This document shows positions 19,069 to 29,983 of a stretch of 64,000 bases of DNA, one piece after another. Within the stretch, counting starts at the first letter, position 1, and every line of letters begins with the position of its first letter. The notes under the pieces are model-generated. The model ran no database searches and was not told the origin of the DNA. It saw only the letters and a list, made by a program, of their open reading frames with translations. This DNA is from Limnohabitans radicicola (lineage in GTDB: Bacteria > Pseudomonadota > Gammaproteobacteria > Burkholderiales > Burkholderiaceae_C), in the NCBI RefSeq assembly GCF_014837235.1, contig NZ_JACYFT010000001.1, forward strand, positions 310,001 to 374,000. Reading direction: 5' to 3'. The translations under genes and the position numbers were made by a program.

Positions 19069-19871
19069 GTGAGTGATTTTATAGACAGGGCCTGGGCTGG
19101 CAGTGCGGCAGGCACCAAGACCACGCGGGACCAGCCCCATTGCTTCAGGCGCTCGGCGATGCGGGGGTGCGTTGCCAAGGCGCGGGCACGTGACAGGTCT
19201 GCTTCTGGCAAAAGCACGCGCAGGTGCGCTGCGGCTTCGGAACTGCTGAACAGCCACCACTGGCCATCCCTCAGCGCTTGCCGGGCTTTGGCCAGTTGGA
19301 CCGCGTCCAGTTGCGGCACCTGGCGGGCATAGGCCACGCATTGCGCCACCTGCAGGCCTGCGGCCACCATTTGCTGAGCCAGCCAGTCACGACCCGCCAA
19401 GCGCCCTTGGGCGTCAGCCCCCCGCACGATCAGCGCAGCATGCACTTGCCCGTCCTGCTGCCAGCGCTGGACATCGGCCTGGACCATGGCCCACAGGGTT
19501 TCCGAGTCGAATTGGGCCGCGTCCGGCGACGGACAACGGATCCCATCGCGAGGCCAACCTGCAGCGACCAATGCCGCCTCGGTACCAGGCCCTGTGCCCC
19601 AAGCCTGCAGCGCGGGGATGGCCACTTGGGCAGGACGAGCCGCCATGAAATGCTGCACGGCATGGGCACTGACAAACATCACCGCCGAACAGGACGGCAA
19701 TCGGTCCCAGGCCGACACCAGTTCAACCGCGTCGGGCAAAGCCACGATGTCGATCAGGGGAAGGGCTTGTGCATCCACCCCCTGCGCCCGCAAGGCCTGC
19801 ACCCAAGCCTGCGCTGCGCCTTGTGGGCGTGTGACCCACACCAGAGGGGAAGGGGCGGTGGCGCTTGTCAT
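19065..19871 (-). CDS. hemD: Uroporphyrinogen-III synthase
   Basis: MTSATAPSPLVWVTRPQGAAQAWVQALRAQGVDAQALPLIDI; downstream of hemC; ATGA overlap with hemX. Confidence 0.88.
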   Translation of the reverse strand: MTSATAPSPLVWVTRPQGAAQAWVQALRAQGVDAQALPLIDIVALPDAVELVSAWDRLPSCSAVMFVSAHAVQHFMAARPAQVAIPALQAWGTGPGTEAALVAAGWPRDGIRCPSPDAAQFDSETLWAMVQADVQRWQQDGQVHAALIVRGADAQGRLAGRDWLAQQMVAAGLQVAQCVAYARQVPQLDAVQLAKARQALRDGQWWLFSSSEAAAHLRVLLPEADLSRARALATHPRIAERLKQWGWSRVVLVPAALPAQALSIKSLT

Positions 19872-19881
19872 GCAGCGCGGC

Positions 19882-20814
19882 TCAGTGCGCACCGCTCTCA
19901 CGCAGAACCTGGGCCACCTGCACACCCAGTTGCTCGGCTGAGGCCAGGTCCAGCACCGCCGTCTGCGCCTGCGCCTGCACCAGGGTGGCCGCGCCTTGCG
20001 GATCCCCCCAAGCCGCACGCAGATGGAGCACGCCCGCTTCGAGCACGGCATGTGCCGCCAGCGGCATGGAGCAGCTGCCGCCCATGGCGCGGCTGACGGC
20101 CCGTTCGGCGGCCACACGCAGCCAGGTGTCCATGTTGGCCAAGGGGGCCAGCAAGGCCTTGAGGTCTTCGCGTCCGGCACGGATCTCGATGCCCAGCGCC
20201 CCCTGCCCTGCTGCGGGCAGCATCTGCTCGGTTTCAAAAATGTGGCGAATCCGGGAAGACAGCTCTAGCCGTTTGAGGCCCGCTGCTGCCAGAACGATGC
20301 CCGCATACAGACCTTCGTCCAGCTTGCGCAAGCGGGTGTCGAGGTTGCCGCGCAGCGGCTCGATCTTCAAGTCCGGGCGCAGGGCCCGCAACAGCACCGT
20401 GCGGCGCAGGCTGGATGTGCCCACCACCGCGCCCTGGGGCAAATCTTCGAGTCGCGCATATTGTGGGGACACCCAGGCGTCGCGCGGGTCTTCGCGTTCC
20501 ATCACGCAGGCCAGCTCAAAGCCTTCGGGCAGGTCCATCGGCACGTCTTTGAGCGAGTGCACAGCGATGTCGGCACGGCCTTCGTCGAGTGCGACTTCCA
20601 GTTCCTTGACGAACAGGCCCTTGCCGCCGACCTTGGACAGGCTGCGGTCCAGGATCTGGTCGCCCTGGGTGGTCATGCCCAGCAAGCTGACCTGTGCGCC
20701 ACGGGCCTGCAGCAAAGCCTTGACGTGTTCGGCCTGCCACAGGGCCAGGCGGCTTTCACGGGTAGCAATGACAACAGAGGTGGCGGGAGCAGCAGACACG
20801 GTGAGGCTTTCCAT
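19882..20814 (-). CDS. hemC: Porphobilinogen deaminase (hydroxymethylbilane synthase)
   Basis: 310 aa; [79 protein letters not shown]. Confidence 0.96.
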   Translation of the reverse strand: MESLTVSAAPATSVVIATRESRLALWQAEHVKALLQARGAQVSLLGMTTQGDQILDRSLSKVGGKGLFVKELEVALDEGRADIAVHSLKDVPMDLPEGFELACVMEREDPRDAWVSPQYARLEDLPQGAVVGTSSLRRTVLLRALRPDLKIEPLRGNLDTRLRKLDEGLYAGIVLAAAGLKRLELSSRIRHIFETEQMLPAAGQGALGIEIRAGREDLKALLAPLANMDTWLRVAAERAVSRAMGGSCSMPLAAHAVLEAGVLHLRAAWGDPQGAATLVQAQAQTAVLDLASAEQLGVQVAQVLRESGAH

Positions 20815-20966
20815 AAAAACGTGCGCTCAAATTGAAACCTATTGGTAATTTTTGAGGCTGCAGCGATGCTAGCATGAGCTTTGCACACCCGAATCGGGCT
20901 GCAGACTGCACGGTGCCACAAGCGCCGCCCACGATCGCCCATCCCACACACTTCACCGCACCTCCG

Positions 20967-23813
20967 ATGAAACAGGCCTCCCCAGTCGCATCCAAAGCCC
21001 CCGCCAAAGCCGCTCCGCGCGCCAGCAACCGGGACAATGAAAAACCCCTGGTCGAGGACATCCGGCTGCTGGGCCGCATTCTTGGCGATGTGATCCGCAC
21101 CCAGGAAGGTCCGGAGGCTTTTGAACTGGTCGAGCAGATCCGCAAGCTGTCGGTGGCTTTCCGGCGTGACGCCGACCACGAAGCCGACAAGGCACTCAAA
21201 AAACTCCTCAAAGGCCTGCCCGGTGACCGCGCCGTGAGCGTGATCCGCGCCTTCACCTATTTTTCGCACCTGGCCAACCTGGCCGAAGACCGCCACCATA
21301 TTCGCCGCCGTGCCATCCATGAGCGGGCGGGGCACACGCAAGAGGGCAGCATCGACGTCGCGCTGCAACGCCTGCGCTGGGCAGGCATCACGCCCAAAAC
21401 CATTTCGCAAACACTGGCTGGCAGCTACGTCTCGCCTGTGCTCACCGCCCACCCAACCGAAGTGCAGCGCAAAAGCATCCTGGACGCCGAGCGCGACATC
21501 GCCCACCTGCTGACCGAGCGGGACGCCATCAAGGCCCGCGCCGCTGCGGTCAACGCCGCCAAGGACGCGCTCAGCCCCAAAGAGCTGGCCGCCAACGAAC
21601 AACAAATCCGTGCCCGCGTGATGCAGCTGTGGCAAACCCGTTTGTTGCGCTTTACCAAACTCACCGTGGCCGACGAAATTGAGAATGCGCTGAGCTATTA
21701 CGAGTCCACTTTCCTGCGCGAGATTCCCAAGCTCTACGCCGAGCTGGAAGCCTCGCTCGACGGTCAGCCCGTGGCCAGCTTTTTGCGCATGGGCCAATGG
21801 ATTGGCGGTGACCGCGACGGCAACCCCAATGTGACCGCCCAGACGCTCGAGCACGCACTGACCCGCCAAAGCGATGTGGCCCTGCGCCACTACCTGACCG
21901 AGGTGCATTACCTGGGCAGCGAGCTGTCGCTGTCGGCCATGCTGGTGCCTTTTGGCCCCGAGATGCAGGCGCTGGCGGCGCAGTCGCCCGACACCAACGA
22001 GCACCGCCAGGACGAGCCGTACCGCCGGGCACTGACGGGCATGTACGCCCGCCTGGCCGCCACCCTGAAAAACCTGACCGGTGGTGACGCCGCCCGCCAC
22101 GCCGTGGCCCCGCAAAACCCTTATGCCAGTGCCGAAGAGTTTCTGGCTGACCTGCGCGTGATCGAAGCATCGCTGTGCAGCCACCACGCCGAAGCACTGG
22201 CTGCCCAGCGCCTGCACCCACTGATCCGCGCCGTCGAGGTGTTTGGCTTTCATCTGGCCACGGTGGACCTGCGCCAAAGCTCGGACAAGCACGAAGAAGT
22301 GGTGGCCGAACTGCTGACCACCGCCCGCGTGGAAAAGCACTACAGCCAGCTCGATGAGCACGCCAAGCAAGCCTTGCTGCTGGGCCTGCTCAACGATGCT
22401 CGCCCGCTGCGTGTGCCGGGTGCGGTGTACAGCGAACACAGCGTGTCAGAACTGGCGATTTTCGAAACCGCCAAACGCATGCTGAGCACCTTTGGCCAGC
22501 AGGCGATCCGCCACTACATCATCAGCCACACCGAGACCGTGAGCGATTTGCTCGAAGTGCTGCTGCTGCAAAAAGAAGCGGGCCTGATGCGGGGCACACT
22601 GGACAGCGAAGCGCACAACGACCTGATCGTGGTGCCCTTGTTCGAGACCATCGAAGACCTGCGCAACGCCGCGCCCATCATGCGCGACTTCTACGCCCTG
22701 CCCGGCGTGGCCGCGCTGGTGCAGCGCTCGGGCGCCGAGCAGGACATCATGCTGGGCTACTCCGACAGCAACAAGGACGGTGGCATCTTCACCAGCAACT
22801 GGGAGCTGTACCGCGCCGAAATCGCGCTGGTCGAGCTGTTTGACAAGCTCGAGCGCAGCCACGGCATCAAAATCCGCATGTTCCATGGCCGCGGCGGCAC
22901 CGTGGGCCGGGGCGGTGGCCCCAGCTACCAGGCCATTTTGGCGCAGCCGCCCGGCACCGTGCGCGGCCAGATCCGCCTGACCGAGCAAGGCGAAGTGATT
23001 GGGGCCAAGTTCGCCAACCCCGAAATCGGCCGCCGCAACCTCGAAACCCTGGTCGCTGCCACCCTCGAAGCCACGCTGCTGCAACCCACCAAACCCGCCA
23101 CGCGTGCGTTTCTGGACGCGGCCGCCGAGCTGTCCGAAGCCAGCATGGACGCCTACCGGGGGCTGGTGTACGGCACACCGGGCTTCACCGATTACTTTTT
23201 CGGGGCCACACCGCTGCGCGAGTTGACGCAGTTGAACATCGGCTCACGCCCCGCTTCGCGCAAGGCGCTGCAAAAAATCGAAGACCTGCGCGCCATCCCC
23301 TGGGGCTTCAGCTGGGGCCAATGCCGCCTGACACTGCCCGGCTGGTTCGGCTTTGGATCGGCGGTGGCCAGTTTCCTCGACAAGCCCGATGCGGCCGAGC
23401 GCAAAGCGGCGCTGGCCCTGCTGCAAAAGATGTATCGCCAGTGGCCGTTCTTCCGCACCCTGCTGTCCAACATGGACATGGTGCTGGCCAAGAGCGACTT
23501 GGCACTGGCCTCGCGCTACGCTGAACTGGTCAGTGACACCCGCCTGCGCAAAAAGATTTTTGCCGCCATCGAAGCCGAATGGCACAGCACTGCAGATGCC
23601 CTGGCCCAGATCACGGGCGAGAAAAACCGGCTGGAGGGCAACCCGGCCCTGGCCCGCTCGATCCGCCACCGCTTCCCCTACATCGACCCGCTGCACCACC
23701 TGCAGGTCGAACTGATCCGCCGATACCGGGCAGGCCTGGCCGATGAACGTGTGCAGCGCGGCATCCACATCTCGATCAACGGGATCGCGGCGGGCTTGCG
23801 CAACACGGGTTGA
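20967..23813 (+). CDS. ppc: Phosphoenolpyruvate carboxylase
   Basis: [88 protein letters not shown]. Confidence 0.97.
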   Translation: MKQASPVASKAPAKAAPRASNRDNEKPLVEDIRLLGRILGDVIRTQEGPEAFELVEQIRKLSVAFRRDADHEADKALKKLLKGLPGDRAVSVIRAFTYFSHLANLAEDRHHIRRRAIHERAGHTQEGSIDVALQRLRWAGITPKTISQTLAGSYVSPVLTAHPTEVQRKSILDAERDIAHLLTERDAIKARAAAVNAAKDALSPKELAANEQQIRARVMQLWQTRLLRFTKLTVADEIENALSYYESTFLREIPKLYAELEASLDGQPVASFLRMGQWIGGDRDGNPNVTAQTLEHALTRQSDVALRHYLTEVHYLGSELSLSAMLVPFGPEMQALAAQSPDTNEHRQDEPYRRALTGMYARLAATLKNLTGGDAARHAVAPQNPYASAEEFLADLRVIEASLCSHHAEALAAQRLHPLIRAVEVFGFHLATVDLRQSSDKHEEVVAELLTTARVEKHYSQLDEHAKQALLLGLLNDARPLRVPGAVYSEHSVSELAIFETAKRMLSTFGQQAIRHYIISHTETVSDLLEVLLLQKEAGLMRGTLDSEAHNDLIVVPLFETIEDLRNAAPIMRDFYALPGVAALVQRSGAEQDIMLGYSDSNKDGGIFTSNWELYRAEIALVELFDKLERSHGIKIRMFHGRGGTVGRGGGPSYQAILAQPPGTVRGQIRLTEQGEVIGAKFANPEIGRRNLETLVAATLEATLLQPTKPATRAFLDAAAELSEASMDAYRGLVYGTPGFTDYFFGATPLRELTQLNIGSRPASRKALQKIEDLRAIPWGFSWGQCRLTLPGWFGFGSAVASFLDKPDAAERKAALALLQKMYRQWPFFRTLLSNMDMVLAKSDLALASRYAELVSDTRLRKKIFAAIEAEWHSTADALAQITGEKNRLEGNPALARSIRHRFPYIDPLHHLQVELIRRYRAGLADERVQRGIHISINGIAAGLRNTG

Positions 23814-23825
23814 TCGCCCAGAGGT

Positions 23826-25643
23826 TCAGCCTTTTTGAGCGGCGACCCAGTCCCGCACAAGCTGGTCAAGCACATCCAGGGGCACGGCGCCATTGGAGAG
23901 CACGACATCATGGAAGTCTGCCAGCTTGAACCTCGGGCCCAGCTGCTGCTGCGCCCATTGGCGCAGGCTGAGGATTTTCATCATGCCCACCTTGTAGGCC
24001 AAGGCTTGTCCGGGGTCGATCAGGTACCGTTCGATCTCGACAGTGACCTCGTTTTCATCCATGCCCGTCTCGCGCACCATGTAGGCGATGGCCTGTTCGC
24101 GGCTCCAGCGTTTGGCATGCATGCCCGTGTCCACCACCAGCCGTGCCGCGCGGAACATCTCGGCTTGCAGGCGACCGAGGTCATGGAGCGGGTCCGACTG
24201 CAAGCCCATCTCCCAGGCCAATTGCTCTGCGTACAAAGCCCACCCTTCAATGTAGGCCGTGAAGCCTGACGCCCGTCTGAAAAAGGGCAGATTGTCCAGC
24301 TTCATCTGCAAGGCAATTTGCAAATGGTGCCCCGGTATGGCTTCGTGGTACGCCAATGTCCGCATGCCGAATTTCGGTGTGCTTTCAATCTTGTACAGGT
24401 TGGTAAAAAACGTGCCCGGGCGACCGCCATCGAGGGAAGGCATCTGGTAGTAGCCAACAGGTGAGGTCTTCTGTGCAAATTCAGGCACCCTCTGGACCCG
24501 CACACCCGCCTGGGGCCAGGCATTGAAAGCCACGCGGGTCTTGATGGCGGCTTCATCGATGATGGTCTGGTAGTCCTGCAGCAATTGCTGTCGACCTTCG
24601 TCGGTGTCGTCGTAACGCTGATCAGCCCTGCGTGCGAGTGTCCGTATTTTTTCACCCCGGTCTTTGCCGCTCAGTTTCTCCTTGGCCAGGATGGCATCGA
24701 TCTGACGTCCAATGCGCTGCACCTCGGTCAAGCCCGTGAGGTGCAATTCATCGGCCGAGAGTGAGGTCGTCGTGTGCCGGGCAATGGCGAACTGGTAATA
24801 GTCCTGACCTTGGGGCAGCGCCCACACACCCTCATTGTTCAAGGGTTTCTGCAGCAAATTCTGCAAATGCGCGTCCAACTTGCGGTACGCGGGATAAACA
24901 TCACGCTCAACGACCCCCGCCGCCTGTTGCGCCAGTGTGGCCTGCTGTGCCTCGCTCAACACCGAGGGGGGCAACTGCCGCATTTTGGAAGTCAAAGCCG
25001 CCACCAGAGGGTGCTGGTTCGCAGGGTGCACCAGAAAGTGACGAATTTGCTCACGGGTTTTTTCAACTGAAAAACGGGGAGGAAACAAAGCCTTGTCTTC
25101 CCTGACCTTCAAACCCTCCAGGATTTGATCAAAAGCACGAGGAAAAGCCCGCATGCGGGCGATGTAGTCCTGAGCGCTGGCCTGGTTGTGGACGCTGTGG
25201 ATATTGATCAGAAAGTCCGGCAACTGTGACTGCAGGCCAAACAGAGAATTGACCGGATAGCTGTGCCAGCGCCACTTGGCCTGCGCCGCTTCCTGCTGGT
25301 ATTGGTAACGGGCGATCCACCAGTTGATCTTGTCCTCGCCCTTGAGGGCTTGTGCATCGTAGCCCTCGAACTGCTGGGCATTTTGCTGTGCCAAAGCCAA
25401 CTGCTGATCTTCATGCGCCAGCGAGAAATCGTCCAGTTTGTCGCTGTACCAGGCCCACCCCGTCTTGTCGAGCAGCTCCAGGCTGGACATGAACATGGGG
25501 GAATCGATCAGGCCTTGCAGGAAAACACGGTCATAAAACCAATTGATCTTGATGGGGCGCATCCACCATGTGTGCGCCAACAAGAGCACAAACAGCACAG
25601 CCAAGAGCACAAGCACCTGAAAAAAACGCCGGAGATACTTCAT
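23826..25643 (-). CDS. DUF885 domain protein (putative lipoprotein/peptidase-like)
   Basis: MRTLAYHEAIPGHHLQIALQMKLDNLPFFRRASGFTAYIEGWALYAEQLAWEMG typical DUF885 HExxxGHH-type motif; N-terminal TM. Confidence 0.88.
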   Translation of the reverse strand: MKYLRRFFQVLVLLAVLFVLLLAHTWWMRPIKINWFYDRVFLQGLIDSPMFMSSLELLDKTGWAWYSDKLDDFSLAHEDQQLALAQQNAQQFEGYDAQALKGEDKINWWIARYQYQQEAAQAKWRWHSYPVNSLFGLQSQLPDFLINIHSVHNQASAQDYIARMRAFPRAFDQILEGLKVREDKALFPPRFSVEKTREQIRHFLVHPANQHPLVAALTSKMRQLPPSVLSEAQQATLAQQAAGVVERDVYPAYRKLDAHLQNLLQKPLNNEGVWALPQGQDYYQFAIARHTTTSLSADELHLTGLTEVQRIGRQIDAILAKEKLSGKDRGEKIRTLARRADQRYDDTDEGRQQLLQDYQTIIDEAAIKTRVAFNAWPQAGVRVQRVPEFAQKTSPVGYYQMPSLDGGRPGTFFTNLYKIESTPKFGMRTLAYHEAIPGHHLQIALQMKLDNLPFFRRASGFTAYIEGWALYAEQLAWEMGLQSDPLHDLGRLQAEMFRAARLVVDTGMHAKRWSREQAIAYMVRETGMDENEVTVEIERYLIDPGQALAYKVGMMKILSLRQWAQQQLGPRFKLADFHDVVLSNGAVPLDVLDQLVRDWVAAQKG

Positions 25644-25810
25644 GGGGACACGCACCTCTGTTCCATACCAAGACAAGTATAAAGTTCACGTTGCGCCGAT
25701 GATGACATGACGTGGCGGTGAAAGCGCCACACCCACCAGCTTGTATGCAACGGCCCCGCCTTGAAGGACAAGCTGGACCCGCTGCATGCTCTGAACACAA
25801 AGAAGACCCG

Positions 25811-26482
25811 ATGAATCGCCCCCTTTTCACCTTCTTGCGACAACTCAAGGCCCGCATCCGACTGGTCAGCGCTGCGCTGTTTGGCATGGCACTGCATCTG
25901 GCCCTGCCGCCTGACTGGCCGTCATCGCCCACCACACGCCTGCTGCTGTGCTGGAACGCGGCCGTGGCGCTGTACCTGCTGATGGCCTTGTGGGTGATGC
26001 GCCAGTCCGATGTGGAACACATGCGCCAGCGGGCTTACCGCCAGGACGAAGGCCAAAAAACCATTTTGCTGCTGACCATCGTGGCCGTGCTGGCCAGCCT
26101 GGTGGCCATCGTGGCGGAGCTGTCCGCCATCAAGGAACTGAGCGGCAGCGACAAACTGCTGCACATTGGCCTGACCGCAGCCACCGTGGCCAGTTCCTGG
26201 GTGTTCATGCACCTGATGTTTGCCATGCACTACGCCCACGACTACTACCTGAGCGGTCGCCACGGGCGCGAACCTGGCCTGGCCTTCCCGCAAGAGGCCC
26301 AGCCGGACTACTGGGACTTTCTGTACTTTTCGGCCGTGATCGGCACCTCAGGCCAGACGGCCGATGTGTCCTTCACCTCCAAAGCCATGCGCCGAACGGG
26401 ACTGGTGCACTGCGTGCTGGCCTACTTTTACAACACCACGGTGCTGGCTCTGACGATCAACATTGCGGCCAGTTTGATGTGA
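25811..26482 (+). CDS. DUF1345 family membrane protein
   Basis: FMHLMFAMHYAHDYY ... PDYWDFLYFSAVIGTSGQTADVSFTSKAMRRTGLVHCVLAYFYNTTVLALTIN. Confidence 0.88.
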   Translation: MNRPLFTFLRQLKARIRLVSAALFGMALHLALPPDWPSSPTTRLLLCWNAAVALYLLMALWVMRQSDVEHMRQRAYRQDEGQKTILLLTIVAVLASLVAIVAELSAIKELSGSDKLLHIGLTAATVASSWVFMHLMFAMHYAHDYYLSGRHGREPGLAFPQEAQPDYWDFLYFSAVIGTSGQTADVSFTSKAMRRTGLVHCVLAYFYNTTVLALTINIAASLM

Positions 26483-26524
26483 GTCGGCGGGGGCAGCGGC
26501 CCGCGCCCGATAAAATCCGGGCTT

Positions 26525-27973
26525 ATGACAAACCAACTCGACAAAAAATCCCAAGCCTGGTCCGCGCTCTTTTCTGAACCGATGAGCGAGTTGGTCAAGC
26601 GCTACACCGCCAGCGTGTTTTTTGACAAGCGCCTGTGGCAAGCCGACATCCAGGGCTCTCTGGCCCATGCCGAGATGCTGGCAGCGCAAAACATCATTGG
26701 CGCCAGCGATCTGGCCGACATCCAGCGCGGCATGGCGCAGATCACGCAAGAAATCGAATCCGGCGCTTTTGAATGGAAGCTGGACCTCGAAGACGTGCAC
26801 CTGAACATCGAGGCACGCCTGACCCAATTGGTGGGCGATGCGGGCAAACGCCTGCACACCGGGCGCAGCCGCAACGACCAAGTCGCCACCGATGTGCGCC
26901 TGTGGCTGCGCAGCGAGATGGACCTGATCATCGACCTGCTGGTGGATCTGCAAAAGTCATTGGTCGATGTGGCCGAACACAACGTCGAAGTCATCCTGCC
27001 GGGCTTCACCCACCTGCAAGTGGCCCAGCCCGTGAGCTTTGCACACCACCTGCTGGCCTATGTGGAAATGTTTGCCCGGGATGCAGAACGCATGAGCGAT
27101 GTGCGCCGCCGCACCAACCGCCTGCCCTTGGGCAGCGCCGCCCTGGCGGGCACCACCTACCCGCTGGACCGCGAACGCGTGGCCCGCACGCTGGGCATGG
27201 TCGACGAACACGGCAACCCACAGGTCAGCCAAAACAGCCTCGACGGCGTGAGCGACCGCGACTTCGCCATCGAATTCACCGCTGCGGCCAGCCTGTGCAT
27301 GGTGCACATCAGCCGCTTCAGCGAAGAACTGATTTTGTGGATGAGCCAGAACTTCGGCTTTGTGCGCATTGCCGACCGCTTCACCACCGGCTCCAGCATC
27401 ATGCCGCAGAAGAAAAACCCCGACGTGCCCGAGCTGGCACGCGGCAAAACCGGCCGTGTGGTAGGCCACCTGATGGGCCTGATCACCCTGATGAAGGGCC
27501 AGCCCCTGGCCTACAACAAGGACAACCAGGAAGACAAAGAGCCGCTGTTCGACACCGTGGACACGCTCAAGGACACCCTGCGCATCTTCAGCGAAATGGT
27601 TGGCGGTCAAGTCAACCCTGCCACCGGCCAAAAAGAAGGCGGCATCACCGTCAACGCTGCCGCGATGGAAGCGGCCGTGAAGAAGGGTTACGCCACTGCG
27701 ACGGACCTCGCCGACTACCTGGTCAAGAAAGGCCTGCCCTTCCGCGATGCGCACGAGGTGGTGGCCCATGCGGTCAAAACCGCCCAGGGCCTGGATGTAG
27801 ACCTGTCCGAGCTGCCCCTGGAAACCCTGCAAAAGTTCGACAGCCGCATCGAAGCCGATGTGTTCGGGCCGCTCAGCCTGCAAGGCTCAATGAACGCCCG
27901 CAACACCTTGGGCGGCACAGCGCCTGTGCAGGTGCGCCTGCAAATTGCACGCCACCGCGCCCGTTTGGCCTGA
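26525..27973 (+). CDS. argH: Argininosuccinate lyase
   Basis: 482 aa; [59 protein letters not shown]. Confidence 0.97.
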   Translation: MTNQLDKKSQAWSALFSEPMSELVKRYTASVFFDKRLWQADIQGSLAHAEMLAAQNIIGASDLADIQRGMAQITQEIESGAFEWKLDLEDVHLNIEARLTQLVGDAGKRLHTGRSRNDQVATDVRLWLRSEMDLIIDLLVDLQKSLVDVAEHNVEVILPGFTHLQVAQPVSFAHHLLAYVEMFARDAERMSDVRRRTNRLPLGSAALAGTTYPLDRERVARTLGMVDEHGNPQVSQNSLDGVSDRDFAIEFTAAASLCMVHISRFSEELILWMSQNFGFVRIADRFTTGSSIMPQKKNPDVPELARGKTGRVVGHLMGLITLMKGQPLAYNKDNQEDKEPLFDTVDTLKDTLRIFSEMVGGQVNPATGQKEGGITVNAAAMEAAVKKGYATATDLADYLVKKGLPFRDAHEVVAHAVKTAQGLDVDLSELPLETLQKFDSRIEADVFGPLSLQGSMNARNTLGGTAPVQVRLQIARHRARLA

Positions 27974-27977
27974 AAAC

Positions 27978-28005
27978 GATTCAGCGCAGTCTGCTGCGCT
28001 GGATC
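27978..28005. terminator. Compact stem-loop between convergent argH and the 28004-28657 gene
   Basis: GATTCAGCGCAG-TCTG-CTGCGCTGGATC, 12-bp arms (one G.U), no strong T-tract. Confidence 0.45.
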
Positions 28006-28657
28006 ACCCCCACTCCCGCCCCAGCATGGGCGCTGACACCCCTTTGTGCAGGCGGATCACTGGCACCGCCATGGTGATGACGCGGGGCTTTTCGTCCTTG
28101 AGCAACACCACGTTCAAAAACAAGGTGCCCAAGCCCTTTTCGGTCTTGAAGAGGCCCCAGCGCCGCTTGGGCGCCATGGCGGCCAACAGGGCTTGTTCAT
28201 CCCATTCATCGGTCAAGGGCAGGTAGCTGTAGGCCTGCTCGCGGTGGCGCAGCATCACATGGGTGTAGCTGTAGCCGGGGATGGGTTGGCCGTCGGTGCC
28301 AATCGGGCGGAACTTGATTTCGTAGTCGCCCGTGGCGGTGTTGCCGTGGGCATAACGGCCTGCGTGGATGCCTTGGGTGAACTTGAAGTTGGGACGGCCA
28401 ATCACCAATGGCGCATCCATAAGGTTGCGCAGCTCGATGTTGAGCACATTGGGGTAATTCTTGTGGCCTGTGACCAGCGAGTAGCTCAGGTGCACTGAAA
28501 ACTCGGGAATTTTCTTTTTGTTGCCGCTGAGCACAAAAGCGGAGATCAGCAAACCCGAGCCTGCGGTGATGAAGTCCCACAAGCCCTGGTCTTTGGCCCA
28601 TTTGATCCAGTTGAGGGGTTGCTGGACGACGCCCCACAGGTCTTGCCATTCGATCAT
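28004..28657 (-). CDS. Hypothetical protein with one N-terminal TM segment
   Basis: 217 aa; MIEWQDLWGVVQQPLNWIKWAKDQGLWDFITAGSGLLISAFVLSGNKKKIPEFSVHLSYSLV...; no family recognised. Confidence 0.7.
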   Translation of the reverse strand: MIEWQDLWGVVQQPLNWIKWAKDQGLWDFITAGSGLLISAFVLSGNKKKIPEFSVHLSYSLVTGHKNYPNVLNIELRNLMDAPLVIGRPNFKFTQGIHAGRYAHGNTATGDYEIKFRPIGTDGQPIPGYSYTHVMLRHREQAYSYLPLTDEWDEQALLAAMAPKRRWGLFKTEKGLGTLFLNVVLLKDEKPRVITMAVPVIRLHKGVSAPMLGREWG

Positions 28658-28824
28658 TCACCGTCCTTTTTCCCGCAGTTTTTAAAAAATTCACATCAAA
28701 GTATACAAATTGAGTGTTTTTTCTTCCACGAGCTGGAACCCAGCCGCGGTCACTTAAGCGGCATGGACGGAGGAGCGCTGGACGTAGGATTTGAATCCAA
28801 CATCCACTGCACCGAGGAGTCCAC

Positions 28825-29142
28825 ATGGCCATTTACGAATTGAGAACCTACAACGTCACGGTCGGCAAAATGGCCGAAGTGGTCTCGCTCTACAAGAACG
28901 AAGGCTGGCCAGCCCTGGCCAAACACCCGCAAAAGCTGATGGGCTATTTCACAGGCGACATCGGTGCACTGAACCAGCTGATCCACGTCTGGAAATTCGA
29001 TGACGATGCGGACCGCCGGGCATTCTGGGCGGGCGTGTTCTCGGATCCTGACTTCATGGCTTTCGCAGGCAAGCTGCGCCCGCTGCTGCAATCGCAGGAA
29101 AACAAGCTGATGCTGGCCGCCCCCTGGGGCCCCACGCTCTGA
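28825..29142 (+). CDS. NIPSNAP family protein
   Basis: MAIYELRTYNVTVGKMAEVVSLYKNEGWPALAKHPQKLMGYFTGDIGALNQLIHVWKFDD. Confidence 0.88.
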   Translation: MAIYELRTYNVTVGKMAEVVSLYKNEGWPALAKHPQKLMGYFTGDIGALNQLIHVWKFDDDADRRAFWAGVFSDPDFMAFAGKLRPLLQSQENKLMLAAPWGPTL

Positions 29143-29214
29143 AAGGCTCGATAATCCAGGGTCACAACACCTCAATTTGCGCCTGGTTGCGCAAGCAACT
29201 CAAGGAAGAACGAC

Positions 29215-29928
29215 ATGGGCGCGCAGTGGAAAGCAAAAGGCAAGGCACAGGCAGCAGACGCCAGAGGCAAACTCTTTGGCCGCCTGGCCAAGGACATCAT
29301 GATCGCTGCACGCAACGGCGCCGATCCCGCCTCGAATGCGCGGCTGCGTCTGGTGGTGGAGCAAGCCCGCAAAGTGTCGATGCCCAAGGACACACTGGAG
29401 CGTGCCATCAAGAAAGGCGCGGGCCTTTTGGGTGATGCCGTGAGTTTTGAGCGCGTGATTTACGAAGGTTTTGCCCCGCACCAGGTGCCCGTCATGATCG
29501 AGGTGCTGACCGACAATGTGAACCGCACGGCCTCGGAGATGCGCGTGCTGTTCCGCAAAGGCCAGCAAGGTACATCGGGCTCGGTGTCCTGGGACTTTGA
29601 CCATGTGGGCATGATCGAGGCGGAACCTGCACAAGCCGGTGCTGACCCTGAATTGGCCGCGATCGAAGCAGGCGCGCAGGACTTTGAGCCTGCCGACGAA
29701 GAAGGCATGACGCTCTTCATCACCGAGGCCACCGATCTGGACCTGGTCAGCCGCGCCCTGCCCACACACGGCTTCACCGTGGTGACGGCCAAGCTGGGCT
29801 ACAAGCCCAAAAACCCGGTAGATCCCGCCAATCTGAGCCCCGAACAACTGGAAGAAGTTGAGGCCTTTCTGGGCGCCATCGACAACAATGACGACGTGCA
29901 AAACGTCTTTGTGGGGCTCGCGGGCTAA
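29215..29928 (+). CDS. yebC: YebC/PmpR family regulator
   Basis: [68 protein letters not shown]. Confidence 0.93.
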   Translation: MGAQWKAKGKAQAADARGKLFGRLAKDIMIAARNGADPASNARLRLVVEQARKVSMPKDTLERAIKKGAGLLGDAVSFERVIYEGFAPHQVPVMIEVLTDNVNRTASEMRVLFRKGQQGTSGSVSWDFDHVGMIEAEPAQAGADPELAAIEAGAQDFEPADEEGMTLFITEATDLDLVSRALPTHGFTVVTAKLGYKPKNPVDPANLSPEQLEEVEAFLGAIDNNDDVQNVFVGLAG

Positions 29929-29983
29929 GCCCTGAATCTGTACCTGCAGCGGTCTGGCACCCATACAGGGCACCAGCACCCGC

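Noticed and set aside
20673-22439. 588-aa minus-strand ORF
   Set aside because: Antisense to ppc; typical GC-driven shadow ORF
28781-28800. GGATTTGAATCC resembling a tRNA T-arm
   Set aside because: No acceptor stem, anticodon arm or CCA context around it
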